The position numbers were made by a program, and so were the translations under genes. From Gnetum montanum (Eukaryota > Streptophyta > Gnetopsida > Gnetales > Gnetaceae): DNA of 64,000 bases. Under the pieces are notes generated by a model. The model was not told where the DNA came from. It worked only from the letters and a program-made list of their open reading frames with translations, and made no database searches. How positions within the stretch are numbered: the first letter of the stretch is position 1; each line of letters starts with the position of its first letter. The stretch lies in assembly GCA_015680685.1 (NCBI GenBank), contig MNCI01015850.1, positions 249,794 to 313,793 on the forward strand, given 5' to 3'. Of the stretch, positions 33,001 to 45,589 are shown piece after piece.

Positions 33001-35110
33001 CTTATATGTTCTTAATTCAATATTTTTTTACTCTACCAACCCATATCATGTCTACTTTATTTTCATCTCTTGGCCTAATAAAAAGCATCATCCCATTTAT
33101 CATATTAGAAAATGGATTAAATGACTTTTCTGACTTCTTATTTCTTAGTCCAACATATGCAACTTCCTGTTTCTCCACTTTAGTTCCATCATTGTCTAAT
33201 CCTGGACCCATAATAGCCTATTGAAGAGTTCTTGGCCAAAAAGGTTGATCAAACGTGGTATAGATAATCTTTGGTTTAACTCCACGATGACTTGGATGCC
33301 CATTACAGTTTTCCATAGCTCAAATGATTTAGATCAATTTTTTTCCTTAATATTTATTTTACATATCATCATAGGAGTACCCTTCTCTAGGTAGAATATG
33401 ATAAAATGATTATGTTGAATTTTCTAAAGTTTCTTTACTTGATATTATATGTGTCCCTCAAGGAATCCCTTAATGTCATATACCATGTCAATGTAATATA
33501 GAGTGTAGTTGTTTCCATTGTCTAAATGTATAACATAATACATATTTATAACCTCTAGTAGAGAATTTATGTACCATTTTTGAATGATTAAGTAGTGGTC
33601 TTGTAAATGAGCATATTCTAGAATGACATTATTTCTTCATAATATCACCATACCTATCAATAGGATCATCCTTCAAATCTCTCAAGAATTTTGATAAAGA
33701 TGATATGGCAAATTGGAAATTCGTTTGTGTATAAAATGGACTAAAATTTTTGAAATCTCTATATCCTTGTCCTTTCACCAAAATTCCTACAAGGGAGATT
33801 TGGAGCCTCTTCTTCTTAAGAACACCCTTAAGTAAAATTAATAGTTTCAGTAATGAAGTTTTTGATTTATTCATTATATCATGTATGATGCTTAAGTAAT
33901 TATCAATTTTCCTTGTTACTCAATCCTTGGGTATGTAGTACGTATTCCTATATACAATTACACAATCATAATGATTTTGAAGCTCCCTTTGAATTCTATC
34001 TCTTTCTAAAGAATCCTTCATGCATTTCTTTATATTGTCCAATGTATAATAAGTTCTACAAATTAAGAAATCATGCATTGCATTGAATGTTACATTTGGA
34101 CAATATTTATTGAAAATATTTGATAATTAACTTTTGATAATCGGTGGCAATCCTAGATTAATTAATCCATGGTTAATGTAATTTTTTAGTAAAATTCATT
34201 GAATCATAGTCATTGACAACATTTTATTTAGTTTAGATGTTTCATCTCCCATAACCCATCTCGTTAACACTCTCTCAAGAATTATTATTATTGTAATCTT
34301 GCTAGATTTAGGCTTTTTCTTTCCTATGTTCTCATGCTCAAAGAATATATGTCAATTCTTGAAATTACATAACTAATTGTAGAATGTACTACTTAGAATA
34401 CCATGAAATATATGCTAAGCCTTACAAATATTAATCCCCAAAAATTTCATTATCTCCAATAGAAGACTTCCATTCTTGATAGCATGTATGATCTTCATTC
34501 ATTACCACTCATTTTGAATATCATTTGTGAAGTCCTTCTAATATTGTCCATTGTAATACGCTACATACAGTTTTGTTGCAACAACAAACACATAGAATGG
34601 ATATAAAATTGTTAGGATGGTAAGAAAATATAGTTCTTGATGTTTCTTCTTATTCTTTATTATCAATATGATCATCCTTCCTCCTAATCTTGTAAGGTCT
34701 CTTCTCTATGAATGCATTGCAGATAGGATGCATTGGTCTACTATTAATAGAATAAAAAAACTACATTTTTTTCATATATTTATCTAAGTAGGGTTGGGCA
34801 TACTACTCTATGAAAGGAAAAGATATTGAGAACTCAAAATATCATATACATGATCCTCCCTCCATACTATCATTGATAGGATATCTTTGAAGAATAGAGA
34901 ATAATCATGGAACTCCTCATTAATTGATTCAATATAAACACCAATGTCATCATCAACCAATTAAACAATTGGACAATCAATCATGACTTCTAAATGACAT
35001 ATAAACTCCATAATATTTTCTCTTTATGAATCTACCACACTATCATCTATCTAAGTTTTTTATATTGGCTTGGCCCAAAGGAATCCTTTCTTTGTACATT
35101 CATACTTTAA
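33000..35110 (-). pseudogene. Decayed long ORF of unknown identity
   Basis: If stops are ignored the minus strand reads as protein-like sequence for about 2 kb. Long clean pieces include about 34125-33629 (with NIFNKYCPNVTFNAMHDFLI early in it and ISSLSKFLRDLKDDPIDRYG late) and 33211-33017 (GLRNKKSEKSFNPFSNM, then DENKVDMIWVGRVKKY). Breaks are mostly at Gln-type TAG/TAA. I do not recognise the family: there is no RT, integrase DDE, retropepsin or zinc-knuckle motif. The C-terminal 'IWVGRV' region looks like a small beta-domain. It could be a transposase-like or other mobile-element protein. It is not supported as a host gene. Confidence 0.4.
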
Positions 35111-35329
35111 TACCATCTTTTTTCAAATATTTTATCATGTCTCTTCTTTATATCATTTGACAAGTGATCCATATCCAACCTACATATATGTAAATAAACA
35201 TAAAGATAAAATTGTATTAGTAAATCACCATAAGGATTAAATATTCCTAGAATAATATATTACATGTACAACCTAAAAACATAATATACTTGATGAATTA
35301 TAATATTATTCCAATATGAGGAGTTAACA

Positions 35330-35960
35330 AACTAATTTATTCATGACCTGTTATCCTTATTGAGTCATGAATAACTAAGCAGCCTCTTATATTTCATAAG
35401 AAATAATATGAATGATGCACTAGTAGTAAATAACTTGGCCACCCTAACTAAATTATTCATGATCGATCACCATAACTAAATATTACACAATTAGAATACC
35501 CTAACGAATCATGCATGATTAGATAACATTCTTTATTTTTGTACAAGTATACAATAACTTGAATTTTGCACTATCTAACATCCCAAATTAATCACAAATG
35601 ACTAAGCAACCTTGTATATTTGATAATATATTATATAAATCATGTACTATAAGCTAATAATTTGAATTTATCACAATCTAACATCCTAATGAAATCATTC
35701 ACAATCAAGCAAACTCTATTATTTCAATAGTTATAATATAAATTAAGTACTTGTATTCAATAACATGATTCTTTCAATACTGATCATACTGACTTAATAA
35801 TGCATGACCAATCAGCCTTCATGAATTAAGGTACTATAATATGAAATGATTAATAACTTGAATCATTCACAATTCAACACCAAAAATTAATCATGCATGA
35901 TCGAGAAACCTTCTATATTTTAATTATTATGAAATTTAACATGTACGAATGCTTAGTTAT
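35330..35960. repeat. Degenerate ~100-bp tandem array
   Basis: A unit centred on TAATCATGCATGATYAAGCAA and a CCTTCTATATTT block recurs near 35356, 35508, 35594, 35692, 35798 and 35893 (spacing 86-106 bp, with one of 152 bp). Linking words such as AATAACTTGAATT and CAATCTAACATCC repeat in the same order. Confidence 0.6.
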
Positions 35961-36819
35961 TTATGAATTTTTAAAATAACTATATAATGATAGTTTTATA
36001 GAACTATTTAATAGAGTAGTAATTTTTTTAATGAATTGAATATCATTTTTAGTAAACTATACTATGAACATTATCTATATAGATATGTGATATATCTTTT
36101 ATAAAGGAATGTAATTTTTTTGAAATAGAGAATGTATATTTAAAATAATTTAACATGACATAATGTAATACACAAAGATATATCTATTCATAGAGGCATG
36201 TAATGAACTAAGATTTTTTTTTATTTTTTATTTATCTATTAAGATGAGGTGCATTGATACCTTAGTTCATATCAATTTATAATGAAAGTTGTAGGATGAA
36301 AGAGAAAGTAGAAATCAAGACCATAGTTTGTATTCGAATGCTTTTGGTCAGGAAATGTCTTCAAAAAATATATACCTAGAAGAATTGTTATGCAACTATA
36401 AAAAGATAACAAATATGAAGAATATATTCAAATGTTTTGGACCTAGGAATTGTAAAAATAGAAGTAAATGAATGTAAATATTAAAAATTTATTTGAAAAT
36501 AATTATTCAATGGTAATATTACCTTGAACTTTCTTTTGAATAACTATGACCTATGATGCTTTGGTAAAGCCTAAATATTGGCATGTAAGGGAATGATATG
36601 CTACTATCAGTTGTTTGCATCTTGACCAACTTTATTGTGTTTATTCCTTAATTTTTAGTGGCAATGTAGTAGCATATTTTTTTTTTTACTTTTTTTAGGG
36701 CTATCTTTTTTGCAAGATATCTTTTTGAACACAATCTCAAATATTGAAAAATAAGGTCACACATCTTTATATATGTGGGTTTCATTTGATATGTTAAATT
36801 ATGAATATGTGATCCTCCC

Positions 36820-37975
36820 TTTTGTTATATCACAAAAGATGTATTACCTTTGAAGAGTCAACTATGTTTGGGATGCACCTATCATTGATTTAATAATGTT
36901 TTGATTCTCATGAACAGTTCTAACCCTAGTCCTTGAACTAGGATTAGTTCTCATGATATCATCTCATCAAAGATGTACTCTCTTTAATGAGTCAACTGTG
37001 TGTGGAGTACATGTGTCATTGATTTAGTGATGTTGTGATTCTTAAGAATAGTTATAACAATGGTCCTTGAACTAGGGTTAGTCCTCATAATGTCATCTCA
37101 CCAAAGATGTGCTTCCTTAGATGAGTAAACTAGGAGTGGAATGCTTATATCATGGATTTAGCAATGTCATGATTCTCATGCATAGTTGTAACATCAATTC
37201 TTGAACTAGAGATGGTTCTCATGATGTCATCTCATAAAAGATATGATCCCTTAGATGAAACAACTATGTATGGAATTTTTGTATCATGGATTCAACAATG
37301 GTAACATTCTCATGGGTAGTTGTAACACTGGTCATTGAACTAGGATTAGTCCTCAGGATGTCATCTCATCAAAGATGTGTTTCCTTAGACGATTTAACTA
37401 TGTGTGGGATGCTTGTATCATGCATATAAGAATATTATGATTCTTATGGATAGTTGTAATGCTAGTTCCTAAACTAGGGTTAGTTCTCTTTATGTCAACT
37501 CACCAAAGATTTGCTCCTTTAGATAAGTTAACTATGTATGTTGTGCTTGTGTCATAGATTCAAAAATATTATGATTATCATGGTTAGTTATAAAATTGTT
37601 CCCTAAAGTACGATTAGTTCTCATAATGTTATCACACTGAAGATGTACTTTCTTAGATGAGTTGAATTTGTGTGGATTGTTGGTATCATCAAATCACAAT
37701 GTTGTGATTCTCATGGATATTTGTAACACTGATTACTAAACTAGGGTTAGTCCTTAAGTTTTCATCTTATTGAAGATGTGCTTCTTTAGATGAGCTAACT
37801 ATATGTGGGATGCTTGTGTCATGGATTTAGAAATGTTGTGATTCTTATGGGTAGTTGTAATGTTGGTTTCTAAACTAGGATCAGCCCTCATGATGTCATC
37901 TCACCAAAGATGTGGTCACTTAGACAAGTCAACTATGTGTAAGATGCTTGTGTCATTGATTTAATAATGATTTTT
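36820..37975. repeat. 134-bp satellite array (about 8.6 copies)
   Basis: The word AAAGATGT and its context (TCATCTCACCAAAGATGTGC, a TTAGATGAGTCAACTATG stretch, GATTCTCATGGATAGTTGTA, then CCTTGAACTAGGGTTAGT) recur at 36837, 36971, 37105, 37239, 37373, 37507, 37641, 37774 and 37908. Eight intervals are 134,134,134,134,134,134,133,134, so indels are almost absent although units differ by many substitutions. The array ends about 200 bp before an LTR end with PBS. Confidence 0.92.
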
Positions 37976-37984
37976 CTCTATTCC

Positions 37985-38176
37985 ATATGTTTACCATTTT
38001 ACTTTTCTAAGTGTTTCATGTTTTTGTTTATTTTGTTACTATTTTGAGTATAATGTATGTGATCAAAACTATGCTTGTTATAGTGTTCATAATGCATCAT
38101 AATCTCTATTTTATAGTAGTTATCAAAGTATTTCTAGTTTTCTTAAACATGATCATCTTAATGTCACAAAAATTAA
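37985..38176 (+). repeat. 3' end of an LTR next to the satellite array
   Basis: Sequence GAGTATAATGTATGTGATCA, then TTATAGTAGTTATCAAAGT and a TTCTAGTTTTCTT...AATGTCACAAA block matches 61400-61545 closely, so it is an interspersed repeat. It is followed by a tRNA-iMet-type PBS, so it is the downstream end of a plus-strand 5' LTR. Whether the 134-bp array is inside this LTR is not settled. Confidence 0.6.
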
Positions 38177-38178
38177 TG

Positions 38179-38190
38179 TGATATCAGAGT
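38179..38190 (+). other. Primer-binding site (tRNA-iMet type)
   Basis: TGATATCAGAGT against canonical TGGTATCAGAGC: two transitions (G to A and C to T). Confidence 0.6.
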
Positions 38191-40670
38191 GAGGTATTGA
38201 TGAATAAATTTACCAACATGTGAAACATTTGCAGTGATTTGGTTGTTAGGTCCATTTAATGTAATTCAAACATTTAAAAAAATTATGAAAAATGTAAAGA
38301 ACTCAATGTAGTAAAGGATTCTTGTACTTTTGAGCTTGTTGCATCTGAAATTTTCTCTCTATCTTTAATTTCTGACCAATAAGCACTTTAAATTCATTTT
38401 TTAATTAGAGTTATAAATTTTTCTTATGAATTACAAGAATAAATCATTTTATGATGTTCAATTTATAGTTGATTGAATAAAATTTAGTATGCCTTTAAAA
38501 TTAGTCTGTATATGAATGGAAATAATTTGCAATAACTAGAATTAGTATTACATGTTGAATTTTTATTGTTTGAAATCATTTTCAAGAAATCCCTAGCTTC
38601 TTATAGGTTTCATATATGCTATTTGTTAAAATGAGCATGTACAACAACAAGGGTACTTTAAGAGGAAGTGCAATAACCAAAATCCTTCTCTAATCTCTTC
38701 AAACAATATATAAATCAAGTGACCATCACTGTTATCATTACCAACACTTTGAATAATGAACCATCATGGAAATCCTTATCATGAAATCTCTAGCTTGGTA
38801 CAAAAAACTAATACTAATAAGATCAAGTTACGTTCTATAATAGTTGCTCATTATGAAGCTGTGCTAACAAAATGAGAGATTCTGATCTATTATTATCCAA
38901 TGAAGAATATGGCAAATACATGATTCCTAGGATTAGTATTCAATATCATTATTATGATTTTGGCTATAGAACTAGTTAACTTAGGTCATGATGCTAAACT
39001 AGAGAGGTCTGACCTTGTACCATTTGTGAAGTTTGCAATGTCAAAGAGTAATATTGTGGTGGATAATTTTATAAGGATATATAATAATAGCTGGTTCATT
39101 TATCAAGCAAGATAAACCTAGAATCTTTCAAGGATTCATAAGATGTTCTTACGATTCTATTTTTTGATAGTAAAAACAAATTTTATACTAAAAGAGATCA
39201 TGTTCCCTAAACATCAATTGTTGGAATGTTTTATTAAGGAATAAGAATGGAAAAAGGTTTGCACCATGATCACCATGAGAATTCTAATTTCATAGCTGAA
39301 AATGCCATATTCTAGCCCCGCCAACATTATTACTTACTAAGTAGTAATGAAAGATAGGAAAAATGTTATTTCTTGATCTTTGTTATATCTACTATATGTC
39401 ATAGTAAAGGAGGGAAGTCATGTGTCTTGGTTGTTAACTTTAAAGATAGAAATGAAGGGACATGTACTCTAATATTATACTATTTCTATGCCTCATTTCT
39501 CCCATGGCTATTGCCTACCAATATTTATTAAAATATTTAATAATTTAAACATTACAAAAGTCACTATGGTATTGAAGAATAAAAATAAAGAATTGGTTTT
39601 ATGGTTATTCATAGAAGTCTTCACAAAGCTAAAGAAAACTACCATGGAGGTTTCTATAATAACACAACCCACTAATGTCTAGGCTATAGGGTGGAATAAA
39701 CTTGGATGTAACTACTTGTCTCCATCCAATGTGCATGCAATAATGCAACACTGTAGTTTTGAAAATAAGGTTGTTCTTCAAGAAGCAAGCATTAATTTTT
39801 TCATTAGTAAAGAAGATTCATATGGAAGAAATACTTTACAATAAAGCTACATGAAAAAAATTTAGGGATTTAAATGCTAAAAAATTTTCATTAGTAATTA
39901 GAGGCATGATGAATAAAGATCTCATAAAGATTTTAAACATTAATGTCATTGTTCTGAATAATGATTTGTTCTATGACTTAATGATCAGGAACTAGAGCAT
40001 GGTAGAGCATTATTTTAGAGCTAAAGCCTATGGTGACATGTTAAGAAATAATAAAACAATATTTGATGGTACTTTGGTATAAAATAAAGCATTAAATAAA
40101 GACTTGATAATTACTTATTAAGAAAAGAAAAAGTATGTCAAAGATTTTACAAAGTTCAAAGAAGAGGATGGAGCTCCACTAAAATTTTCTAAGAAAAAAT
40201 CATGAGAATTAGTACTATTAAAGAAAATAAGAAATACAATGATTTTTGATGTAGAGAAAAAGTTAGCAAATAAATTAAAGAAACTAATGGTGAGAAAAAT
40301 AGAGATAAAGAAAGAAAAATTGACAATGATGGATAGAGTCTCTAAATTTTAAAAAGATCTAGATTAAAATTCAAATTAAATAAAATATTTCATCAATCAG
40401 AAGAATGAAATGTAATAGACCTTTAGTGTAGAACAAAGAAATTGGATATCATAGTGAGAAACGTACAAGAATAGGTAGTGAATGATGATTTTCTAGATCA
40501 TTATAAAGAATTATTAATATTTGTCTTTAGTAAGGGATGTAAACTACCACTTGTTAGCACCATGATACCACCATTAATTTTAATAGCATATAAGAAAGTA
40601 AAAGTTAAGATTCAAAAGAAATCTACTAGTCTAGAGGTAAAGAAATGCAACAAGTCCACTCTGATTTGAT
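38191..40670 (+). pseudogene. Decayed retrotransposon interior (possible gag zinc knuckle)
   Basis: Follows the PBS. Around 38640-38690 one frame reads EHVQQQGYFKRKCNN, reminiscent of the GHFKRKC half of a Copia-type CCHC nucleocapsid knuckle with first ligands lost. The rest contains protein-like but unassignable pieces, e.g. at 39488-39682 and 40478-40669. No RT or integrase motif is visible. I regard it as the ruined internal part of the LTR element ending at 38176. Confidence 0.4.
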
Positions 40671-41395
40671 TAATCCTTTAAACACACCAAGATCATATGT
40701 AAGAAAATTAACTTGCTAGAAAACAAGAAAACTAGCTATCTTCTATTAAGTTTAAAATAAGATCACAAAATACAATGGAACCACAATCCCATAAAATGCA
40801 TACCAAAAACAATCTACACACACTTAATGATATTATAGAGCAAAAGGCTTTACAATCACACAAGGTTGTTCTTAATGTAAGGGTCAATCTCAAGGATATC
40901 TTATCTTCTTTATAAGGCTAGCATACAACAAAAATTATCTAATATACAAAGCCTTAATGGTTAATATCACATGCATGATTGACCATCAAACTCTTTTTAT
41001 TTAATCAGGAAACATAGACCAATATTTAACTCCTAACAAAGCTAACACATTAAGAAAGAATTTTTCACACTCAACTTGATATTGTTAACTATTTTCTATC
41101 TTGGAACTACCACATTAGATCTTTTCACAACCAAACAAGATGTCCATAAGTCAAATAAGACATCTTCCTTGGAAATGCACCTTTTAGGCAAAACATCTAC
41201 AATCAAGGATAGAAGTCTACACTTGATACAAGATATCTTCTTTGGCACTAAGACATCTCATTTTAGACTAAGAAGTTGCATGTCAAAAGTTTAGCTATCA
41301 GTAAATACATCTCTCAAATGCCATAAATGTCTCCTAGTTATTTAAAAGCTTCATTCTTCAATTGGTATGAATGAAAAGGGATTTATAAGAGGTTT
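40670..41395 (-). repeat. LTR copy of the AGACATC family, minus strand
   Basis: Reverse complement shows TTGTAAAGCC, TATAATATCATT and TTTTCTTGTTTTCTAGC in the same order as 14535-14670. AGACATC-type words lie at 41135-41260 (both orientations). A TATAAAT word lies near 41383 on the minus strand. Boundaries not fixed. Confidence 0.55.
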
Positions 41396-41539
41396 TCCTA
41401 TATCAAAGAATTAGCTAAAAATGTTTCACCACAATCCTTTGAACCTTTTTTTATTCTTGAAGAGTCCATGGTAAAAGAATCTACTTTAGAATCAAAGGCT
41501 AAATCATCATCAAACATATTTAGAAGAGGCTTGGTGGGG

Positions 41540-41540
<1 letters not shown>

Positions 41541-41600
<60 letters not shown>
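41541..41600. repeat. (GA)n microsatellite
   Basis: About 27 GA repeats, ending AGAAAGAG, preceded by a G-run. Minus-strand reading gives a Ser-Leu repeat that is not a gene. Confidence 0.95.
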
Positions 41601-41601
<1 letters not shown>

Positions 41602-42432
41602 TGGCATTGGAACCTTGAAATAATTATAATTTTATTTGAAAGGTCAACTACTAGCCTAGTTCAAGAGAGTCCTCCTTGGTCATAATAAAATAATATTATC
41701 AACATAATAGTAAGAAAGAGCTCTCTTGGTTACTTTTTTTCTCTCATCCAAGTAGCTAAGGAGGAGCTTTATATCAAAGAGGCTAACTAGACAAATCTGG
41801 GTGAAGAAAACTTTTTTATGAGAGTTATGATTGAATAATATACATTATATGTGAAAATTAACCTTCAATTATTAAAATTTAGATTTTATTAATTTAAATA
41901 ATACAAAAGATTCTCTTGGTCAATTAATAAACATATATAACTAAACATTTCCTACCATAATCAAACTAAACTAGTATGGATACACCTAGGATATATAGTC
42001 TAATTCGAACTTTATAACTAAACATTATCTACCATAATCAAACCTATGACTTGGAGCTTTCAAATCAAAAGTCTTACCACTACACCTGATCTAATATATT
42101 TAATAATTTAATGAATGAAATATAAAGTCATTTGTTGATTGATGATTCATGTTACTAGAATTTCTTGTGTGTACTTATTTAATTATACCTCTTGTGTTAG
42201 ATGATAATGTTAGTTATTTTTAAATTACCATAATGAGTATGTATTTTCTTTTCTTTGGTTCAATATTTGGTTATGTGATGATATAATTTGAAGGAGGTAA
42301 TTACCCCTAATATCTCTAGTTATTTTCTTTTACATTTCAAGAGTAATTTCAATGATAAAAATAAAATACAATATTAGTTTTAAAAAGAAAAATTTTCTCA
42401 ACATCATACCATATTGTAATAATCGCTTTACT

Positions 42433-43013
42433 TGTAACATCCCGATTTCCAAATGGTATCATAATAATACCATAATGTAGATGATGCCTCTTCATAATAA
42501 GTATTATGATTATTTTAAAAAGACTCAAAAAAGAGAAGTTGTAATCGAGACTCAAAAGGGCATGTTGTAATAATAGACATGTCTCTTGAGGTGAAATTTG
42601 GGACTTTGACCTAAAGTATTTATACTTGGGCTTAGAGGTCATATTAGTATGGAGTTGTGGAGCTGGTTAAGGTAAGTAACAAGTGTCGAGTGATGTGAGA
42701 CAAGAATACAATTGGCCATCCCTTCTAGCTAGTTATAGACCTAATCATGATGGTAGTGTTGGATTGCCTCTAAGGGATAAATGCCAAAGGAAGAAAACCC
42801 TAAGGAACACTCTTTGAGCATGATTGAAATACACTATTATCCATTAATAAAGCATTTGTCTCTTTTTCCTTTTGCATTTTTCCTATTATTTTCTTGATGC
42901 TTAATGTTACATGTTAGACATATTTGACATTTGCTACATTATCATCTTATGCCTAATGTCCAATATAATGTATATTTGATGTTTTCCATGATATCATAGG
43001 ATGGGATGTTACA
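42433..43013 (+). repeat. Element E 5' LTR
   Basis: A 581-bp LTR bounded by a perfect 11-bp terminal inverted repeat, TGTAACATCCC and GGGATGTTACA. Contains a GAGCATGATTGAAATACACT and AATAAAGCATTT region typical of R/U5 near 42.82-42.86 kb. Confidence 0.9.
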
Positions 43014-43015
43014 TT

Positions 43016-43027
43016 TGGTATTAAAGC
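43016..43027 (+). other. Element E primer-binding site (tRNA-iMet type)
   Basis: TGGTATTAAAGC, two transitions from the canonical TGGTATCAGAGC, two bases after the LTR end. Confidence 0.8.
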
Positions 43028-43084
43028 AAACCACAACCCAAGAACTATTCAAAATCATGGGCTAGCTACAATTAGATGATGAGC

Positions 43085-44300
43085 CATGGAGCCATGACCC
43101 AAGGAGAGTTATGGACCACCACCAGATGCACCAGATGTCTAAGATGATCCTTGATATTAGCAATTAGAAGAAGTGATTAAATCAAGATTAATTAAGTGCA
43201 AGAGACATTGGTAAGACAAGGATACACAAGTCTAGGTCACTCACCCTAGTCACACTACTCACCACAACTCATTGCTCCTTTTCCCTACCTACCAATGTTG
43301 TCTACTCCACATTACTACCATTGTCATCCCCTTATTATCTACTACCACCCTTGCACCTATCACCACTACTATTTGCTCCATGTTTTTGTCATCCATTCCA
43401 CCTTCCACTACATAATTTTAAGAAAGAATTTCTAGGGTCACATGGACGCTAGCTATGTAGCCCTATAAAGGGCCATGTAGCCTTGCAAGGGGACCACACT
43501 ATCCTATTAAGGTTTTGTAGCACCTTGTAGGGCCACATATCTAGTAGTGGGTCACACTGGCTCATTTAAGGATCATGTAGACTCATAAAAGTATTATCCT
43601 AGCCACATGCTCCATGCTCCCATTGCTATCTCATTTTATGTCATCACATCTACCCATCCATGTAGTTGTCATCACTTGGCTATTATGCCGTATGCATGCA
43701 CCACCTACTACTATGTTGCCATGAGGTAACCTACCACTAAAAGATGGGTTGCCATGCTGCACAAAAATCATTGTCTACTAATCCACCATTGTGCACCTAT
43801 CACTCCATCATAACACACTCTCTACCTGCTACAAAAGGGCCACCATAGAAGTAAGGGCCCTACCACAAGGAAAAAACTCTTGGATGTGTTCTACTCCACC
43901 ATGCCTCACTGTTACCATTGTCCACTACTACTAGTCTCCCCACACCATGCTGCTCCACCATGCCCCTAGCAATCCATGCTTAGGTCCACCACTCTTCACT
44001 ACTCTTTAGTCCTTACCTACATCCATCATTGGTGCTTTCCTTCATGACCTTGCACATGTTGTCACTAGCTGTTGCCATTGATGCACGTCCTCTATCTACT
44101 GTGCTACTATTGTCATTCCTTCTATACCATCATTGCTAATGAAATCCTCCTTGCATTTTTTACTATTTTTTTGGCATGTTTCTCACCATGCTTCAACACT
44201 ATCATGTGTGTTGTTTATGCCTACATCATTAATACTACCTCCTTTACCGATGTTGCTACTACCTCCATTGCCACTACCTTCACCCAAAAATTTTCCAAAA
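43085..44300. other. Element E low-complexity CCA/CAY-rich interior
   Basis: A long run of pyrimidine-rich triplets (CCACCA, CATTGC, ACTACT) on the plus strand; much less AT-rich than its surroundings. Open frames here are products of composition. No retrotransposon domain recognised. Confidence 0.5.
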
Positions 44301-44344
44301 ATTTTGGCAGTACATGGTGTCTAATGGGCATCATGGACATCGAT

Positions 44345-44655
44345 AAAAGCTACCATCCTTGGCACACCAAAGACATCACTAATGTTGGGAAAAGTTGCCT
44401 CCCTTGATAAGGTATGAATATCATCGATGTTGGGAAAAGCTACCTCCCTTGGTAGGTCACAGACACCATCAACACTGGGAAAAGCTGCCTTCCTTGGCAC
44501 ACCATAGATATTGTTGGTTCCATAAAAAGCTACCTTTCCCAGCATGCTATAGACACTTTCAATGCTAAGAAAAGCTACCTCCCTTAGCACCTTGTGGTCA
44601 CCATCAACCCTGAGAAAAGGTGCCTCCCTCAATAGGCTTTGCAACAAAAAATTTA
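44345..44655. repeat. 45-bp minisatellite, seven units (15-codon period)
   Basis: GGGAAAAGCTACCTCCCTTG recurs with AAAAG at 44345, 44390, 44435, 44480, 44525, 44570 and 44615: an exact 45-bp period. Because 45 is a multiple of three, any frame repeats every 15 residues; the minus strand stays open across all seven units (44659-44321) with a repeat like PREVAFPSVDGVYDL, while plus frames have stops. It is either a repeat protein domain of unknown origin or a minisatellite that happens to be open. Confidence 0.85.
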
Positions 44656-45589
44656 CCATTAATTGACAAAAATTTTTCTAGCATTTGATGAAAATTTTCA
44701 AAACCATCAAATAACAAAAAATTTGAAATTAATGTTTAGGTAGAAAAATTTAAAATACTATAAGGCAAAAAAATTTAAAAATTAATTCAAATTGATGTTT
44801 TTGTAGCAACAAAGTTAAGAACTCATTAATTAAGTGCTCTCATTCTAGAGTAGTATTGAGATGGATGACCTCTTGGGAAGTCTCGTTTTTTGTGCCAAAG
44901 GTTCTAGATCTTAGAAGCTATAAATTTTGGCTCTAAAAGCCTTTTTTTAGCTAAATGAAAAGTTGTTTCCTATAGATTTCAACCTTTTAGACACAATGGT
45001 GAAGTCAAATCTACCCCATGAAGCTCCAAAAATTAGTTTTCACTTCTTGCCCAACATGATGCCTCAAGATCCTTAGATGCTCAACTTTAGCATAACATGG
45101 ACATATGATGTCCATTTCTAACATATAAATAGTCATTTCCAATATTTTTCACCCTTCTAAACTCAATGGTGAGGTCAAATTTATCATTTGGATACTCAAT
45201 AATTTGATGATATCTTTAAGTATGTCTTTAGAAATCATAACTTAGATAATTAATCATGCCTAATAATTTAATTATTATGACTAAGAAATTTAATCTTTTG
45301 AACCTTAAGATTAAATGCTTAACCTTTACAGATAATGTTAAATCATTAACCCCTAGTGTATCATTAGTTACATTGTAGAATTTAGTGTTCTAAAAGAAGA
45401 GAGAGGGGAGGGGGTGTAGAAAGAAAGGTCACTAAAGAGTCTAGGTAATGTAGCTAGTTGTTACCAACAAGATTAATTGGAGAATCAATTTTTCCTATAA
45501 CCAAATCATACTATAGAACATGGAGAGTCATAATCTTTTTCCAAAAAGGGGTATGATAACCATAAAGAATAATGATCTAGGAGAGAATC

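Noticed and set aside
36820-37975. CRISPR-like array
   Set aside because: The 134-bp units are direct tandem repeats without unique spacers, in a plant nuclear context.
41398-41607. Ser-Leu repeat protein
   Set aside because: Translation of the (GA)n microsatellite.
44321-44659. Calling the 15-residue repeat ORF a gene
   Set aside because: A 45-bp tandem repeat is open in a frame easily by chance, and the strand opposes the element; kept as a repeat and a finding only.
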